Assembly (NCBI GenBank): GCA_020284085.1
Contig: JACEVL010000109.1
Coordinates: 1 to 64,000 of the forward strand
DNA: 64,000 nt
Direction: 5' to 3'
Source of the DNA: Aporrectodea caliginosa
Lineage: Eukaryota > Annelida > Clitellata > Crassiclitellata > Lumbricidae
Shown piece by piece: positions 24,301 to 34,395 of this stretch. The notes beneath the pieces are model-generated. The model was not told the DNA's origin and did not search any database. It saw only the letters and a list, made by a program, of their open reading frames with translations. A program made the position numbers and the translations under genes. The stretch's first letter is position 1. Each line of letters opens with the position of its first letter.

Positions 24301-24857
24301 ATTTACAAGAGGCTGCTTTCATCTATACCTCTTGGTATAACTGAAACTAAGCACTTAATGTGGGTCAGTGAAAAGAATTGTAAATTTTAATCTGTCTGTA
24401 TAACCATGCACCTCTGACTCTGAGTAGTTGTTCTTGAAGAGGCGCTATATAAATGTCCAATATGAAGGAATGAAATTAACCATCAGCAGTTTATCATGTG
24501 GTGAACCTTTGGGGATTTGTTCCTTGCAAGCTGAAAGGTCTATGCGAATGAATGACTCGGAATGAGTCCCTCCCTTACATTCAGTGTGGGAGACCACCAC
24601 AGATTTTATGGACATGTTTAGTATACATGTGGAAACTTCAGCCATTTCTTTTCAGTATTTTTTCTTTGGCCTTTTAATAAAAAGCAAATTGTAATCTGCA
24701 TTATTTTCTGGTTTTTATCTTATTACTTAAATCTTATTGATGTGTTTTGCTAGCTATAAGAAAGAGAAATGCTTGCGAGCTGGCAGGGAACCAGTATTGT
24801 CTTGGCGATGGTGGAACAGACAAGATGTTGTGTATCAAGATCAAAGATTGTCTGTGA
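15330..24857 (+). CDS. ITM2: ITM2 (BRI) family type II membrane protein with BRICHOS domain
   Basis: Six exons: 15330-15413, 16664-16846, 18987-19223, 20599-20709, 23163-23325 and 24754-24857. All have GT/AG borders and phases agree (882 nt, 293 aa; vertebrate members are about 265 aa). Residues ~62-83 form the single signal-anchor membrane segment (CVASAVLVILICGIILGIVI) after a basic RGKRLVK cytoplasmic edge. BRICHOS spans about 135-247, with an acidic-aromatic LDYGIFER start, HDFGKNLTAI (an N-glycosylation sequon), and C181 and C244 as the conserved pair. R262-K263-R264 is a furin-type site that would release a 29-residue C-terminal peptide. That peptide holds four cysteines, against two in human BRI2. 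Known family role: ER/Golgi and plasma-membrane precursor processed by furin and ADAM proteases. The first exon has ATG after CCACACAAA and is preceded within 72 bp by a 5-kb hAT insertion. Introns carry four DNA transposons. Confidence 0.93.
15693..16133. mobile_element. 441-bp TA-flanked MITE with TGACGTCA ends (ITM2 intron 1)
   Basis: Ends AGGGCCGTCCATAAATGACG and CGTCATTTATGGACGGCCCC are inverted repeats with one terminal mismatch, flanked by TA on each side (15691-15692, 16134-16135). This fits a Tc1/mariner-type TA target duplication. Further internal GTGACGTCA sites follow the ends. No coding. Confidence 0.8.
17445..18531 (+). mobile_element. MULE-like element (ITM2 intron 2)
   Basis: Ends GGTGGCCCGTCATTAGCGCG and the reverse complement of GCAAACGACGGGCGTGCC form an imperfect inverted repeat. 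Flanks CTAAATCC (17437-17444) and CTAAAACC (18532-18539) match at 7 of 8 bases; one further base could belong to the duplication. Both subterminal regions are arrays of GCGCGCAATTGTC-type motifs in opposite orientation. It contains the C-terminal part of a MULE transposase (17666-18148). Confidence 0.85.
17666..18148 (+). CDS. C-terminal fragment of a MULE transposase
   Basis: 160 residues, open from ATG to TGA. The order FVPVTDVPQAFDEL, DYWEDNFVGRQRR, DIALWNMRDRV, LPRTNNSVEAWHRSF, CHHPSVFKIVDHF and KEQ is characteristic of the region following the catalytic domain in MULE-type transposases of animals. The DDE catalytic core and zinc fingers are absent, so this is a truncated, non-autonomous element rather than a host gene. 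The start chosen is the first ATG and need not be used. Confidence 0.8.
   Translation: MLLALSFVPVTDVPQAFDELVETSPPQLATINDYWEDNFVGRQRRNRRGNSRFDIALWNMRDRVNESLPRTNNSVEAWHRSFQQTADCHHPSVFKIVDHFRKEQDHVELMIERFRAGFRQPEASKSKYVRLNRRLMALVPTYGSVSVLEYLRGLAHNLSI
18860..18895. repeat. (ATACA)n retroposon tail
   Basis: GCTTTATTAATGATCAAATA followed by (CAATA)n, like the tails of the SINEs at 8810 and 9226. The body upstream is too decayed to delimit. Confidence 0.45.
19499..20258 (+). mobile_element. 760-bp hAT element (ITM2 intron 3)
   Basis: Ends CAGTGGTCACCAACC and GGTTGGTGACCACTG are a perfect 15-bp inverted repeat with an exact 8-bp duplication CCGTATGC (19491-19498, 20259-20266). Around 19826-20040, frames shifted against each other read LAASFFGSTY-like, LCEQTFSVTSEQL and RNRITTENLLRQLRTSI. 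This is the C-terminal dimerisation region of ZBED/Charlie-type hAT transposases. The rest of the transposase is deleted. Confidence 0.93.
20930..21130 (+). repeat. Dispersed repeat (SINE-like family with TTCGACTC block)
   Basis: Shares GACTCAGCC, TGATGGT/GGTGTTGG, GCCTTGCA, CAGTTAA-TTCGACTC and GAAATAATAAACGAAG blocks with 9927-10062, 47020-47190 and 61540-61705. Probably the 3' part of a SINE; the ends are not resolved. Confidence 0.55.
21731..22917. mobile_element. DNA transposon with TGGTGTGTTTCCGGTAAC ends (ITM2 intron 4)
   Basis: The inverted terminal repeat TGGTGTGTTTCCGGTAAC is perfect at both ends (21731-21748, 22900-22917). The bases just outside are ATAA / TTAT, so the target duplication is ambiguous: AT if 2 bp, or part of a longer repeat. 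The interior has a minisatellite of CTTAGCAACCA-like units (22130-22430) and two copies of a GATTTTCTCACG block. No transposase is recognised. PIF/Harbinger or ISL2EU are possible superfamilies. Confidence 0.7.
22130..22430. repeat. ~20-bp minisatellite (CTTAGCAACCA)
   Basis: Roughly fourteen imperfect units of the type CTCCTTAGCAACCAGTCTT inside the transposon at 21731. Confidence 0.75.
23640..23880. repeat. Degenerate GATTGAATACTT repeats
   Basis: Short AT-rich repeats built on TTGAGATTGAATACTT with variable spacing, within ITM2 intron 5. Confidence 0.6.
24085..24470 (+). mobile_element. tRNA-derived SINE (ITM2 intron 5)
   Basis: The head has TAGCCGATTGG (A-box-like) and GAGTTCGAGTCTC (B-box-like) at tRNA spacing. 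Then come AAGACCTTCAAGTCCTTGAC and, at the 3' end, TTGAAGAGGCGCTATATAAA. A SINE, not a functional tRNA: no acceptor stem can be formed. Confidence 0.8.
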
Positions 24858-25019
24858 GGAAGCTCTGAGTGAGAAAAAGTCAAGCCGATTCTTTCTTAGC
24901 TGCAAATGAAGTTAAACAGTTGCAAAAGATGTTGGTTTAGATTGGCTACAATGGCTAAGTATTCATTGTCTGTAAGTATGTGTTCAAATATTTTGTTTGC
25001 TTTTGGCTTTGAAAATATT

Positions 25020-25160
25020 ATGTTGTGTTATTATCAATCAATCAATACATTTTGTTGATCACCATAATACTAACATACGAACATAATTTAGACATTCATG
25101 TGCAGTGGCGCCAATAGGCAGACCCAAAGGAACATGAGGTTCCGCTAACTGGGTCACCCT
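25020..25160 (-). mobile_element. (ATTG)n-tailed retroposon 3' fragment
   Basis: ATCAATCAATCAAT followed later by GACCCAAAGGAACATGAGG and TTCCGCTAAC. The same blocks in inverse orientation occur at 47215-47422 with a (GATT)n tail, so this is a dispersed retroposon 3' end. Confidence 0.65.
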
Positions 25161-25344
25161 AGTTTCATCAACCATTATTATAACAGTATATTCGTTTTGA
25201 TCATCATGTAAGAAGTCTTTGTTATGGTGTCCATAGTTATTCTTACAACTTAAGACTAAGGTACTTCTTTAGTCATACTGCTAAAATAAGCTACCATTGT
25301 GTATAGTTCTGTTGTATAAAATAGTGCAGTTTCAAGGTATTTTG

Positions 25345-25540
25345 GACACTATAGCCGATTGGTTAGAGTACTCGTATTGTAACACAGATTATGGGTTTGA
25401 GCCTCCACTGATGCAGTTGCTGTGTAGGGACCTTGAGCAAGTCCTTCACTCACAATTGCTCGGCGTCATCGATTGGTGCTTGTTTGTTACATAGTGGCAC
25501 TTCATATCAAAATACATAATAAATAAATAAATAAAATATT
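25345..25540 (+). mobile_element. tRNA-derived SINE with (AAAT)n tail
   Basis: A-box-like TAGCCGATTGG, B-box-like GGGTTTGAGCCTCC, then GTGTAGGGACCTTGAGCAAG and TCCTTCACTCACAATTGCTC. The tail is (AAAT)n at 25516-25537. Same family as 8810 and 24085, but lacking the GGCGCTATA end. Confidence 0.8.
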
Positions 25541-27054
25541 GTAAGTACAAAAGTTTATTTCATGTGAATTCGGTTGTAAGATCTTATATTCTTTGTGCAT
25601 TTTAGTAGTCATATCAGTTGGGCAGTTGCAAAACAATACTTTTTTAAGTATATACGAAAATATATGTTCTGTTTTATTTCTGTTGAATGCGTTCCATCGA
25701 ATGGCTTTCATGTTTTTACATATGAAGACTCAAGAGTTCAAATTATTTGAGTACTGACTTTATTTGATTTAGAATGCACAGTATGCCCTGCATAGCTTGT
25801 GGCAGTTGATTTTTTCTATTACTGTCCTGTGTCCGTTGAACTTTGCATATCAGATTTGAATCTATTATTGTATCAAGTGAATATTGCAGATCAGAGGATA
25901 GTGAAATTTACAGATTTTGTATTCTTTTATTATGAAGTCCAATTAAATTCTGACACTGTAGTAATTTGTTAGGATGGTTACTTTTCATGTGCTGATGTTT
26001 TGGTTGAGTTTTCATATAAAGACAACATAATTGGTTCATTGATGTTAGCAAGGCTAAAACTCAAAACTTACAAGGCCAAAGCCATGACCTACGAGGTAAA
26101 AAAAATGCTGCTCTAATCCAAATCAATATTGACAGTTAAAAAATGTAATTGCTCCTGAACTAATTTCTAATAAATCTGAGATTATATGTACATTGGATCA
26201 AGATGCATGGGGTCTGCTGCATATTGTTTCGGTTTGATATATTATTTTATGACTGTTCCATGTGGCCGTTAGAACCTGTTATGATAATATTCTGTCTTTA
26301 GCGTTGTCACCAGTAAAAAATACTCAAAAACCTTAGTGTTGAACTGAGTAACAATGTGATGCAAGAGAGAGTGAGAAGTCATGTCCAAAGTGAAGTGCAA
26401 TAAACATTGTTGATCACCAAATGTACAGCCACAATTTAATAGATATCGAAGCAGACACTTAGAAGAAACCAAATTGAAATGCTATTTGATTTCCTAGTTC
26501 ATCAGGAGGCCAAATCAAGCAATATTAAAGCTATTTCGCTCAGACCTCGTCAATACAGGATCTTGAATTCTGACCTGTGTTAAAGCTCTTTGGCATTCAT
26601 TATTTATATATCCAAATATAAAAGTTTCAGTGGCAAGGTGCTTCAGAATCTGGAAATAACTAGCACATCTGAGCCTTAAGAGGCATGTTTGTTATCATTG
26701 TTCCAACTACTGTGTATTGTGTACAAACTTCATTAACAATGCATTATTTGGTGCCGACTTCTACACGTTAGAGCACCATCTGTATATTAACTAACGATTG
26801 TTTCATGACTTTATTGTCGTTTAATATTGTTTAGTGTAGACAGCAACGTTGATTAAGTTCTCCTGGAGAGGGCTGTAGAAGTGTTTCATTACAATTTGCT
26901 AACTACAGTTTGAGCTTCTTAGTCTTTCTTTGCCTCATTCCAAAAATGCTTGAAAACCATTCTATTAGATTGTGGCTTTTGTTTTGTGCACCTCTGATTT
27001 GTTTTTCTTGAAGTGGTGCTATATAAATTTGCAATTACTACTACATAATGCACG

Positions 27055-27265
27055 TGTGAGTGGGACGCGGTGGTGTAGTGGTGTACATTGTAACCGGAGG
27101 GTCGCAGGCTCAAGCCACTGCATAGCGACCCTGGACAAGTTGCTCACCCACGATTGTCTGTGAGGAAGGCAATGGGAAACCACCTCACTCATCTCATCCT
27201 TGGGTGGCATAAAAAGCCAATGGACCTGCCTTCGGGCAGAGAAGTCCTCATCATCAATGCACACG
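27055..27265 (+). mobile_element. Second tRNA-type SINE family
   Basis: Starts GTGGGACGCGGTGGTGTAGT with a perfect Pol III A box TGGTGTAGTGG and a weaker B box near GCAGGCTCAAGCCAC. It contains GGCAATGGGAAACCACCTCA and ends (CATCAT). Flanks ATGCACGTGTG and ATGCACACGTGT are a possible imperfect target duplication. Confidence 0.75.
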
Positions 27266-27726
27266 TGTATGGAATTATGTATTTGAAATTATTGTTCATG
27301 ATTCGAAACTTAAAGGCTCACTGACTTTTGTTACTGTCTTTGTTAGTGCATACCACAAAAACTTTTCCATTGCATGATACTCGTCCATTTTTATGTGAAC
27401 TTTAACCTGCAGAAATGTCAGTCATGTTATTGTGATATACATTTTATCAACTTCTGATGTGATACATAAAAGTTAAAACGTGGTGTTTAGTGTTTACATT
27501 CTTCAATCTTTAACATCATACATTGATACATTTGACAAATAAACTGAACCAGCTTTATGTTAATCTCATAGAAACTGTAACATTTTTCGAGATTTCTTAA
27601 GAAATTGTCACCAGTATGAACTATTTCTGGTGATCAGTTTATAGCAACAAACCCAATGTCAATTATATCACCAGGTACAAGTAACATTTGTGATACATAT
27701 TGCATATGCTGAACCCATCGATTAAA

Positions 27727-27800
27727 TCAGGGATGGCCATTTCTTAAGTCAAATGCGGCCCGCGGGCTGCTAATTGGCGGCCCGCACGTCCTCTTTCTAA
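27727..27800. mobile_element. hAT-like end fragment
   Basis: CAGGGATGGCCATTTCTTAA then AAATGCGGCCCGCGGGCTGC, the style of hAT Charlie-type ends (compare the element at 52804). No matching second end was found, so truncated. Confidence 0.45.
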
Positions 27801-28788
27801 ATATTTTTTTCTCATTTTGCACCAACTTACTTGTCCGACTACCGCAATACTGCATAATAACGATGTTTAAAACACTAAACAATTTAGTGTTGTAAGTTCT
27901 AGTGGCCTAATGTAGTTTCCTGTTTTTATACATCTTGTAAAATATGAAATAAACATTTGTATTTCTTTGGAGGCTGTGAGGTACCATATTTTGTACAATC
28001 ATAGTGTCATACATGCTGCCACCCATTGATTAAATAATACCAGAATACCAAACGATACATCGCAATGCATACGAAGTCTCCAGAATTTCTCTGCGTCATG
28101 CAACAATGTGTTGTGGAGACCAGTTTAATCACTGGTGCTATATCAAATCAAGTCTGCAAGAGCCCGGTTGATTGGTCGGTTTCTGTGTCAATTCAGATTC
28201 TAGGGAAGGTCAAGCCAAGGAGACTGGCCATGGATGGTGCAGGAGTGGAATCAGGATATGATAGCTTGGCAAGTTCGAGTGGAAAGCTGCATCAGAGAAA
28301 GACCAAACAGAAAAGTATCAAGATTTGATAGGTTGCAGATGGGATGCGCAAACCAGCCAAGATCTTATCGGAGTTATTTCAGAGAGCTGGTACGGCATAG
28401 GTGAAGAAGCTGTTGCAGAATTTGAGTGAGGAGGACACTGAAATGGCAGTGTAGATATGCATTTTTGAGTGGACGTCCCAGCAACTGGACCTAAGTGCCT
28501 ACAGTATTTCTTGACAATCCCCACTTACTCGATGCAGTGCTTAAGTAGCACTAATTTATGATAACTAAAACTCTTCAAATTGTTAACAGGGCCTTTGAAG
28601 CTTTTAATCTATATTTAACAGTTTTTAGCTAACACCTTGAACTTCATGCACATGTAAGCTTCTATGTAGAATGTACAGCTCCCCATTTGTGCTGGGGTTC
28701 TGCCACAACATTTCTTCCTTTCCTGCATTACCACTTATTGTACATTACACTGAAAATATACTGAGCAGCGAAAAAGTGGACCGAAAAG

Positions 28789-31417
28789 TTAGACGTTTCC
28801 TTCGTACTGCATTTCTTGAAAATGGATCCGGATAGCTTCAATGCTTGTAAATCCATGTCCATGGCAATTGCAAACGTAAGGCGTTTCTTTCCCGTGCATG
28901 CCAAGATGCTTCTTCAGATGTGGTCCAGTGCTGAAGTGCTTCCCACATTCACTGCACGTGTAAGGTCTTTCTCCAGTGTGTGTACGCATGTGAAGAACGA
29001 GATGATCAAGCCGTGAAAACTGTTTTCCACATCTGCTACATATGCATGGTTTTTCGCCGGAATGAGTCGTCATGTGGCGTTTCAGGCCCTCTGCTCGTGT
29101 AAATTCTCTGTCGCAGTCTCTGCATTTAAATGACGGCCTGCTAACAGTTAAATGGCTTCTGACGTGGCGGTTTAAGAGACTCGAGGTTTCAAAGAGAATT
29201 CCGCAATGCTCACAGCAGAACCGATTTGATATTTCACCATTTTGTTGTGTATAATTCTCATTCTTGTTTTCTGCTGAAAATAAAAAATTGGTATTTTATA
29301 CGTAAAATAACTTCTGCACAATTGAAGTACCTCAAAAACACTTTTGAAAATTATGTTGAATAAGTATAAAGCATAGGTCAAGTTTGAACTTTTAAGTTTT
29401 GTTCTTAACTAAAGACTTGCCACTTTCACACTGCTTAGCCCTTTAACGATGAGCTGCATTGGTTTCCCATACATTTTAGTGCACGCTCATTGTTAACACG
29501 TTGGCCGCTAGGGACGTGTTAACACGTCCCAAATTGGGATTGTTCAACGCTAGGGACGTGTATACACGTCCCTTAGGTATCGGCCGTACAGCTGCCTTGT
29601 TCAGCGTCTCAGTAATAATTCCTGCCGCGTATAAGTAATAGTGGACATGTGCTGCTACCTACTGAATGCATATAAGATTATTTTTGGCAATGTTTAGTGA
29701 CTAAAAAATGGAATATATGATATGAAGCGTCTGTTGTTGTGTCAGCCATCTTGGTGTAGGCTTTTTACGGTAAACATAATAAATTTATATGAATTATTTG
29801 AAAAAGAAAAGGTTCAGTATACAGCAGTGAAGATGTCGTGCGAATTAGACGATGATTCTTTTGTTGATAGCGAGGTTTGGAACAAAATAGCCTAATGTTA
29901 TTCGGTCTCTGCTCGGAAGCCAAGATCGGCCAGAGACAGCCACCCCATCGGTGGCCTTCAAGGAACACAAGGCTTCGGACTTATCCAGACTCAGTGGACA
30001 GCATTACCTGGATGTTATCCCAGCAACTGCTACCAAAGCAGGACCTTGCAATAGATGTGTTGTTTGCAACAAGCAGGAAAGGCGCAAGGAAACGCGTTAT
30101 TTTTGTGAAACTTGGCCTTTAGAGCCTGTAGGCCTACTGTGCATTGTAGGCCTAAAATGTTTCAAACTTGTTCACACTTAACATAATTTCTAAGGCCCCG
30201 CAGTGTGACAGTAAGGAAAACACGCAAAACGAACAGTTATTTTGATACTTTAAACAGAAGGATGTCAACAATCATTACGTAAAATGTTTATAAATTTTTA
30301 GGCTTTTGGCCTATATTAACCACGCCTGGCCTATAATTGGGCCCGCGGTCAAAGTGTTAAAGGGTTAATAAAGATATTATAGCAAGATTCATGGTTCACA
30401 AGAAAAGTGCAACAGGAGCCAGCAATCAAAAGCCGCAAGCTTATGCACGATTTGGCGCCAATTTCCAATCAATATGTATTCATTTCATATGTTTCTTAAC
30501 TAATGTAATACTAAGTACATTAACAATAATAATAAGTAATAATAAATAACAAAGACACAGTATATTTGGTTGGACACAAATTAGTTGCAATCAAGGTTCC
30601 GGTTGCGCTAGATCCAATCCGTTCTTAACTAGAGTGTGCTTTTGTCAGCTGGTAAAAATAAAAAATGTACTTACTTACTTAACTGTACTGCCTGTGCTGT
30701 AGCCAACAAGCCCAAGTATTTGCATATAACTTAAATATAAGCGAGATACGCTACACTAGCTTCCTGTTGCTAAGCGCATTGCTGTTAAGACCATCAAACT
30801 GACATGAGCCTCAACTGTTGGCACTTGCATGCAACAGGGAGCTGTGTGCTCCCGTCTCTAGTCAGCAGGGGAGGTGATCATTGTGCTGTTGGCCCATGGG
30901 GATATGCAGGTGCCATGACCATACTCCTGGAACAGTCTGCCAATGCACTTACATATAGTTGCCTTTGACTCTGTGCAGCATACATTTGCTGTCTTAAAAC
31001 ACTTATTGAGATCCGCTAGTCAAATGTACAGCACCTTTGTGACTTGCATGAAATGCACTGTATTAAGTGTTCCCATACATACAATAATAAAAATAGAATA
31101 ATAATTGTAATATAAAAAAATGTTAATAATTGCTGTTGCTGTTCTATGTTACATGCAAATATTGTATATTTCAAAAGCCTTACATGAAGCCATAGCGGTT
31201 TCAACGGCAAAGTCTTGCAAAGGTTCTGTTTTGACTACGTTGGCTGGCTTTTTGACAATAACCAGTTGAACATCATCATCATTCAGCCAAGCATCAGAAA
31301 GTTCTTGTAGCAAGATGAGGCGCTTCAGGAATCTCTTCATCAGACAGCAAGATGTCAACTTCAGCAGCCGATCGCAGACTATCTTTGACATGCCCTCTTT
31401 GTCAGAGAGAGAAAACT
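28789..31417 (-). CDS. Gene A: C2H2 zinc-finger protein, 3' exons
   Basis: Two joined exons are supported: 31184-31417 (phase 1 to phase 1) and 28789-29273 (last exon, stop TAA). The first encodes a helical segment (KIVCDRLLKLTSCCLMKRFL... SDAWLNDDDVQLVIVKKP) homologous to exon 8 of the triple-THAP gene, then an acidic KTEPLQDFAVE stretch. The last exon encodes four good C2H2 fingers (FCCEHC, FKCRDC, CICSRC and YTCSEC with HTGERP-type linkers) and a fifth degenerate one (YVCNCHGHGF). Probably a nuclear DNA-binding protein. The 5' end is not complete; a likely first exon lies at 33543-33560. The intron contains a piggyBac-derived element. Confidence 0.8.
29437..29496 (+). mobile_element. Short TTAA MITE, split by a piggyBac-type insertion
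   Basis: CCCTTTAACGATGAGCTGCA, GGTTTCCCATACATTTTAGT and GCACGCTCATTG run up to TTAA at 29493-29496. The missing right end AAAGGG-TTAA is found at 30357-30368, after the piggyBac-derived element. So that element inserted at the internal TTAA of this MITE. Confidence 0.85.
29497..30356 (+). mobile_element. piggyBac-type element, internally deleted
   Basis: The core is flanked by TTAA at 29493-29496 and 30357-30360. Ends CACGTTGGCCGC and GCGGTCAAAGTG are imperfect inverted repeats, with subterminal GGGACGTGTTAACACGTCCC palindromes. It contains a start-like frame at 29832 (MSCELDDDSFVDSEVW). A second frame at about 29951-30180 reads LSRLSGQHYLDVIPA, CNRCVVCNKQERRKETRYFC and CFKLVHT, the Cys-rich C terminus of piggyBac transposases. 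The central transposase is deleted. Confidence 0.9.
30370..31180. other. Intron sequence of gene A, nothing recognised
   Basis: AT-rich, with short AATAATAAT runs; no exon or repeat that I can support. Confidence 0.5.
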
Positions 31418-33542
31418 CTGATAAAAATAAAATACAATCATATTATTATATTATAGAGCATTAAATAAAATTATATGGATATTATTGTGCATGGAAATGA
31501 AAAGGTGCTCTTTTACCAGTGGCGTCTACCAGTGATGGGAGGGGTTGGAGAACGATCTCTCATGGTTTAACACTACACTGTTTCAAGTTGTTTTCTATTT
31601 TTTTTATCGACATGGTCCTTGGTCTACCACAAGGCCTTTTCCAATCCTTATGGACCTCATTCAATGAGACCTGGAAGTTACGGCTAAACGTTGCCCTCGT
31701 GAATGACACAGTTCATGTTTGTACTTCATTCTTCAATTCTGGGTCGGTGCTTCTTTTGGAGTTTTGTAGAGGTATGTAAACAAGAGTCATTTGAGGATGA
31801 AGAATGACAACAGCTGTATGAAGCACTCACAACACAGCTATGCTCATTGACTGGCAGTGGTAGTGCATGGTGATATTTCATGCCATCAGCTGGACGGAAC
31901 AGTTCAGATCAATGAAGACCTTTCTGTATTGGGCATCTCATTACTCTGAAGACTCTTGCTTGTTCAAAACCATTTTTTTTTCTATCAAGCGTCAGAAATC
32001 CTAAAACTAGTATGGAATAGTAGGCCAATCTCCTGAATAGTATATTTGGAAATGTCTAGAAAAGCAAGATTTAGTCAAATAATTCTAAAATATCACCTAG
32101 AAAATAGATTTCAGGGATCAGATGGAAATTCAATTCCTGGAATTGGGGTTTCGAGGATTCGCTACGCACTCCAGCGGAGTTTGAATGTCAACACATAAAC
32201 GAGGTAGCCAGTAGTTTCTATGAACGCAAGGCAACCTGTAGAGTACGGTCGACATCAACGGCCCTGGCAGCCATAAGTTGTCGTTAAATACCGGAAACTA
32301 TTAACTACCTACATTTACAACTTCGTACATGACCTAAGAATGCATAATTTAAGAATAAGCCACCTTTTAGCTGCAGCCTTCACCGCCAAATTTTTTTTAT
32401 CGGTTTCTTATAGACCAAAATTTAATGTCCCAATAAGCCAGTGGTTGTTATTCTTTGAATCCATACACACAGGTGCAAAATAAAATTGTTCAAACAATGC
32501 ACTGATCCATAACTAATTTTGTTCTGATCCATAACTAATTTTGTTCTAACCTATGACATCTGAATAAAAATCTCCCATTTTCAATTCTTTTCAGGTGATA
32601 AAGTCTATAGAAATGAAAAAAGTTATCAAAGACTTTCGGTTATTAGTGACACCAAACCATCGATATCTATAGATATCGGTGCACCAAACACGATTAACAA
32701 CATATAGCGCTATATTAAACGAACGTTATGAAAACCACCGTTAATTTGTAATGTATAGCAAAAGGCTTCTAGTGGTCTAAGATCTAGTTTTTTGCTTCTC
32801 TCAAACTGTAAATAACTATACTGCTAAGCCTATGGATATAATTCATTACTTTATTCGTTCTTTGCTATTTATTGCAGCTCCAAGAACAACTAGACACTTT
32901 CGTATCATACTGTGCCAGAAGTAGGTTTCTAAATGCACAATTACAAATTAGCGTTTTTGTTTTGGTAGAAAATGCAAACTGCAAAAGAAATTCGCATTTT
33001 AACAGTACAATTTTGGTTAAGTAAATCGAGGCGACGAGGTGGCTGATTTAAGAGTATGCAGCACCCAGGACCAGATTCAGAACTCAATATTCGTGCTAGG
33101 CGCTGTTAAGCCACACACCAAGGTCCTTGCTAGGTACGTATTGGTACGTATCAAAACCTTTGCTATAAGCCTCTTTTCAAAAGTATGATTTTTTAATATC
33201 TGTCATCAGATATGATTATAGCCAGCTGTTCCACGTGTCATTTGCATGTTTAGTATGTTGTATGAAAAAAGCTACTACAGATAAGATACTTCACATTTTA
33301 TTAAATATTTTGTTCGTGACAGATTTGTACATAATGAAGGTTAACGCCGCTGGCGCCATCTGGCGAATAACACTACAAGACAGGTTGTTTAGATTTGGTG
33401 GTATTGTCTCAATATCGGTATACTTTGCTTTTATGGTCCATATTAAACGACAGAAGCAACAATTTTCCCAAGTGACACCTTCCCAAATAAACCGCAGTTG
33501 CCTCTGTACAGTTATGTATAATTTAATTCTAACTGCACTTAC
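31418..33542. other. Probable gene A intron/5' region
   Basis: At least one exon of gene A (phase 0 start, phase 1 end) must lie here if the exon at 33543 is its first, but I cannot identify it. No mobile element with clear ends is seen. Confidence 0.4.
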
Positions 33543-33560
33543 CTGATCAGATTCAGCCAT
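33543..33560 (-). CDS. Candidate first coding exon (gene A)
   Basis: On the minus strand CACAGCCATGGCTGAATC has a strong initiation context (GCCATGG). Six codons (MAESDQ) later comes a consensus donor CAG|GTAAGTG in phase 0. It is placed 5' of the gene A exons on the same strand. It cannot be joined directly to 31417 (phase mismatch), so an exon is missing between them. Confidence 0.4.
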
Positions 33561-33874
33561 GGCTGTGCACTGTAGCATCCAGTCTACAGCAGAAAACCAT
33601 TCACAAAGGCCTCATACGCTGGCTTTCTATCAGTGAACCAAAGCTGTGTTCACAATCATACTAAACGAGATATGAACCCTGTAGTTTAAAAAATTACTTA
33701 CAGCTTCATCAAGAGCCAACTTTGAAGTAATAAAATTCTGATTCGCTACATTTAACACACTTTTAATGTTGCATGCTCCTACAGCCTTACATTTTTATGC
33801 TAACAGCAAGAGAGGTGAAAAATGAACTGCAAAACTTGCCATTGGACAGTTGATTAAAGTTAACAAGCCTTCCT

Positions 33875-33945
33875 AAATATGTTGAACACTTTGATGAAGA
33901 GCTGCATTGGTTTCCAATTCGCTTTTAGTACTCTCATCGTTGTTA
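33875..33945 (+). mobile_element. Short TTAA MITE, degenerate
   Basis: GATGAAGAGCTGCATTGGTT and CTCTCATCGTTGTTAA blocks match the family at 63446. The left TTAA is mutated. Confidence 0.65.
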
Positions 33946-34149
33946 ATCAGAAAACTATTGTATGGAATTTTGGCTTTAATAGTCCTAGTGTTTCTGTAGT
34001 GTTAAAATATTGTTCATTTAAATTTAGGCCTGAATCAAAAACCGTGTACATGTCAACAAGCTGTTCAGGCTACTTCTGAACAACTGCTACATTATAAGAA
34101 TGCTAATTCAAGACCTTCTGTGGAGTCAATCAAACCATGCTTTAGCAGT

Positions 34150-34395
34150 CAATGATTAGGGGCTCATGACAGGCATTTGGGACACATGACAGACATTTAG
34201 GGCTCATGACAGGCATTTGGGACACATGACAGACATTTGGGGCTCATGATACGCATTTGGGACATATGACAGACATTTGGGGCTCATGATACGCATTTGG
34301 GACATATGACACACATTTGGGGCTCATGATATGCATTTGGAACACATAAGTCATAATTAAATAGGCATTTACGACAAATGACAGACATTTGGAGT
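34150..34395. repeat. ~40-bp tandem repeat, about six copies
   Basis: Units alternate GGGGCTCATGACAGGCATTT and GGGACACATGACAGACATTT, giving a 20-bp sub-repeat within a 40-bp period. Degenerate towards the right end. Confidence 0.9.

Larger units (their letters stand above)
24858..28780. other. Intergenic between ITM2 and gene A
   Basis: No convincing exons. It holds two SINEs (25345, 27055), an (ATTG)n-tailed retroposon fragment at about 25020-25160, a SINE tail fragment at 26930-27040 (GTGGTGCTATATAAAT) and a hAT-like end at 27727. The ITM2 3' UTR lies in its first part, but I cannot fix the polyadenylation site. Confidence 0.55.

Noticed and set aside
27700..28030. Near-identical flanks (CCCATCGATTAAAT and CCCATTGATTAAAT) around the hAT-like fragment
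   Set aside because: Could be a long target duplication, but the right-hand side shows no transposon end, so coincidence or a local duplication is as likely.
32870..32930. Possible plus-strand exon (TTATTGCAG followed by an open LQEQLDTF frame)
   Set aside because: Very short, no good donor, no neighbouring exon on that strand.
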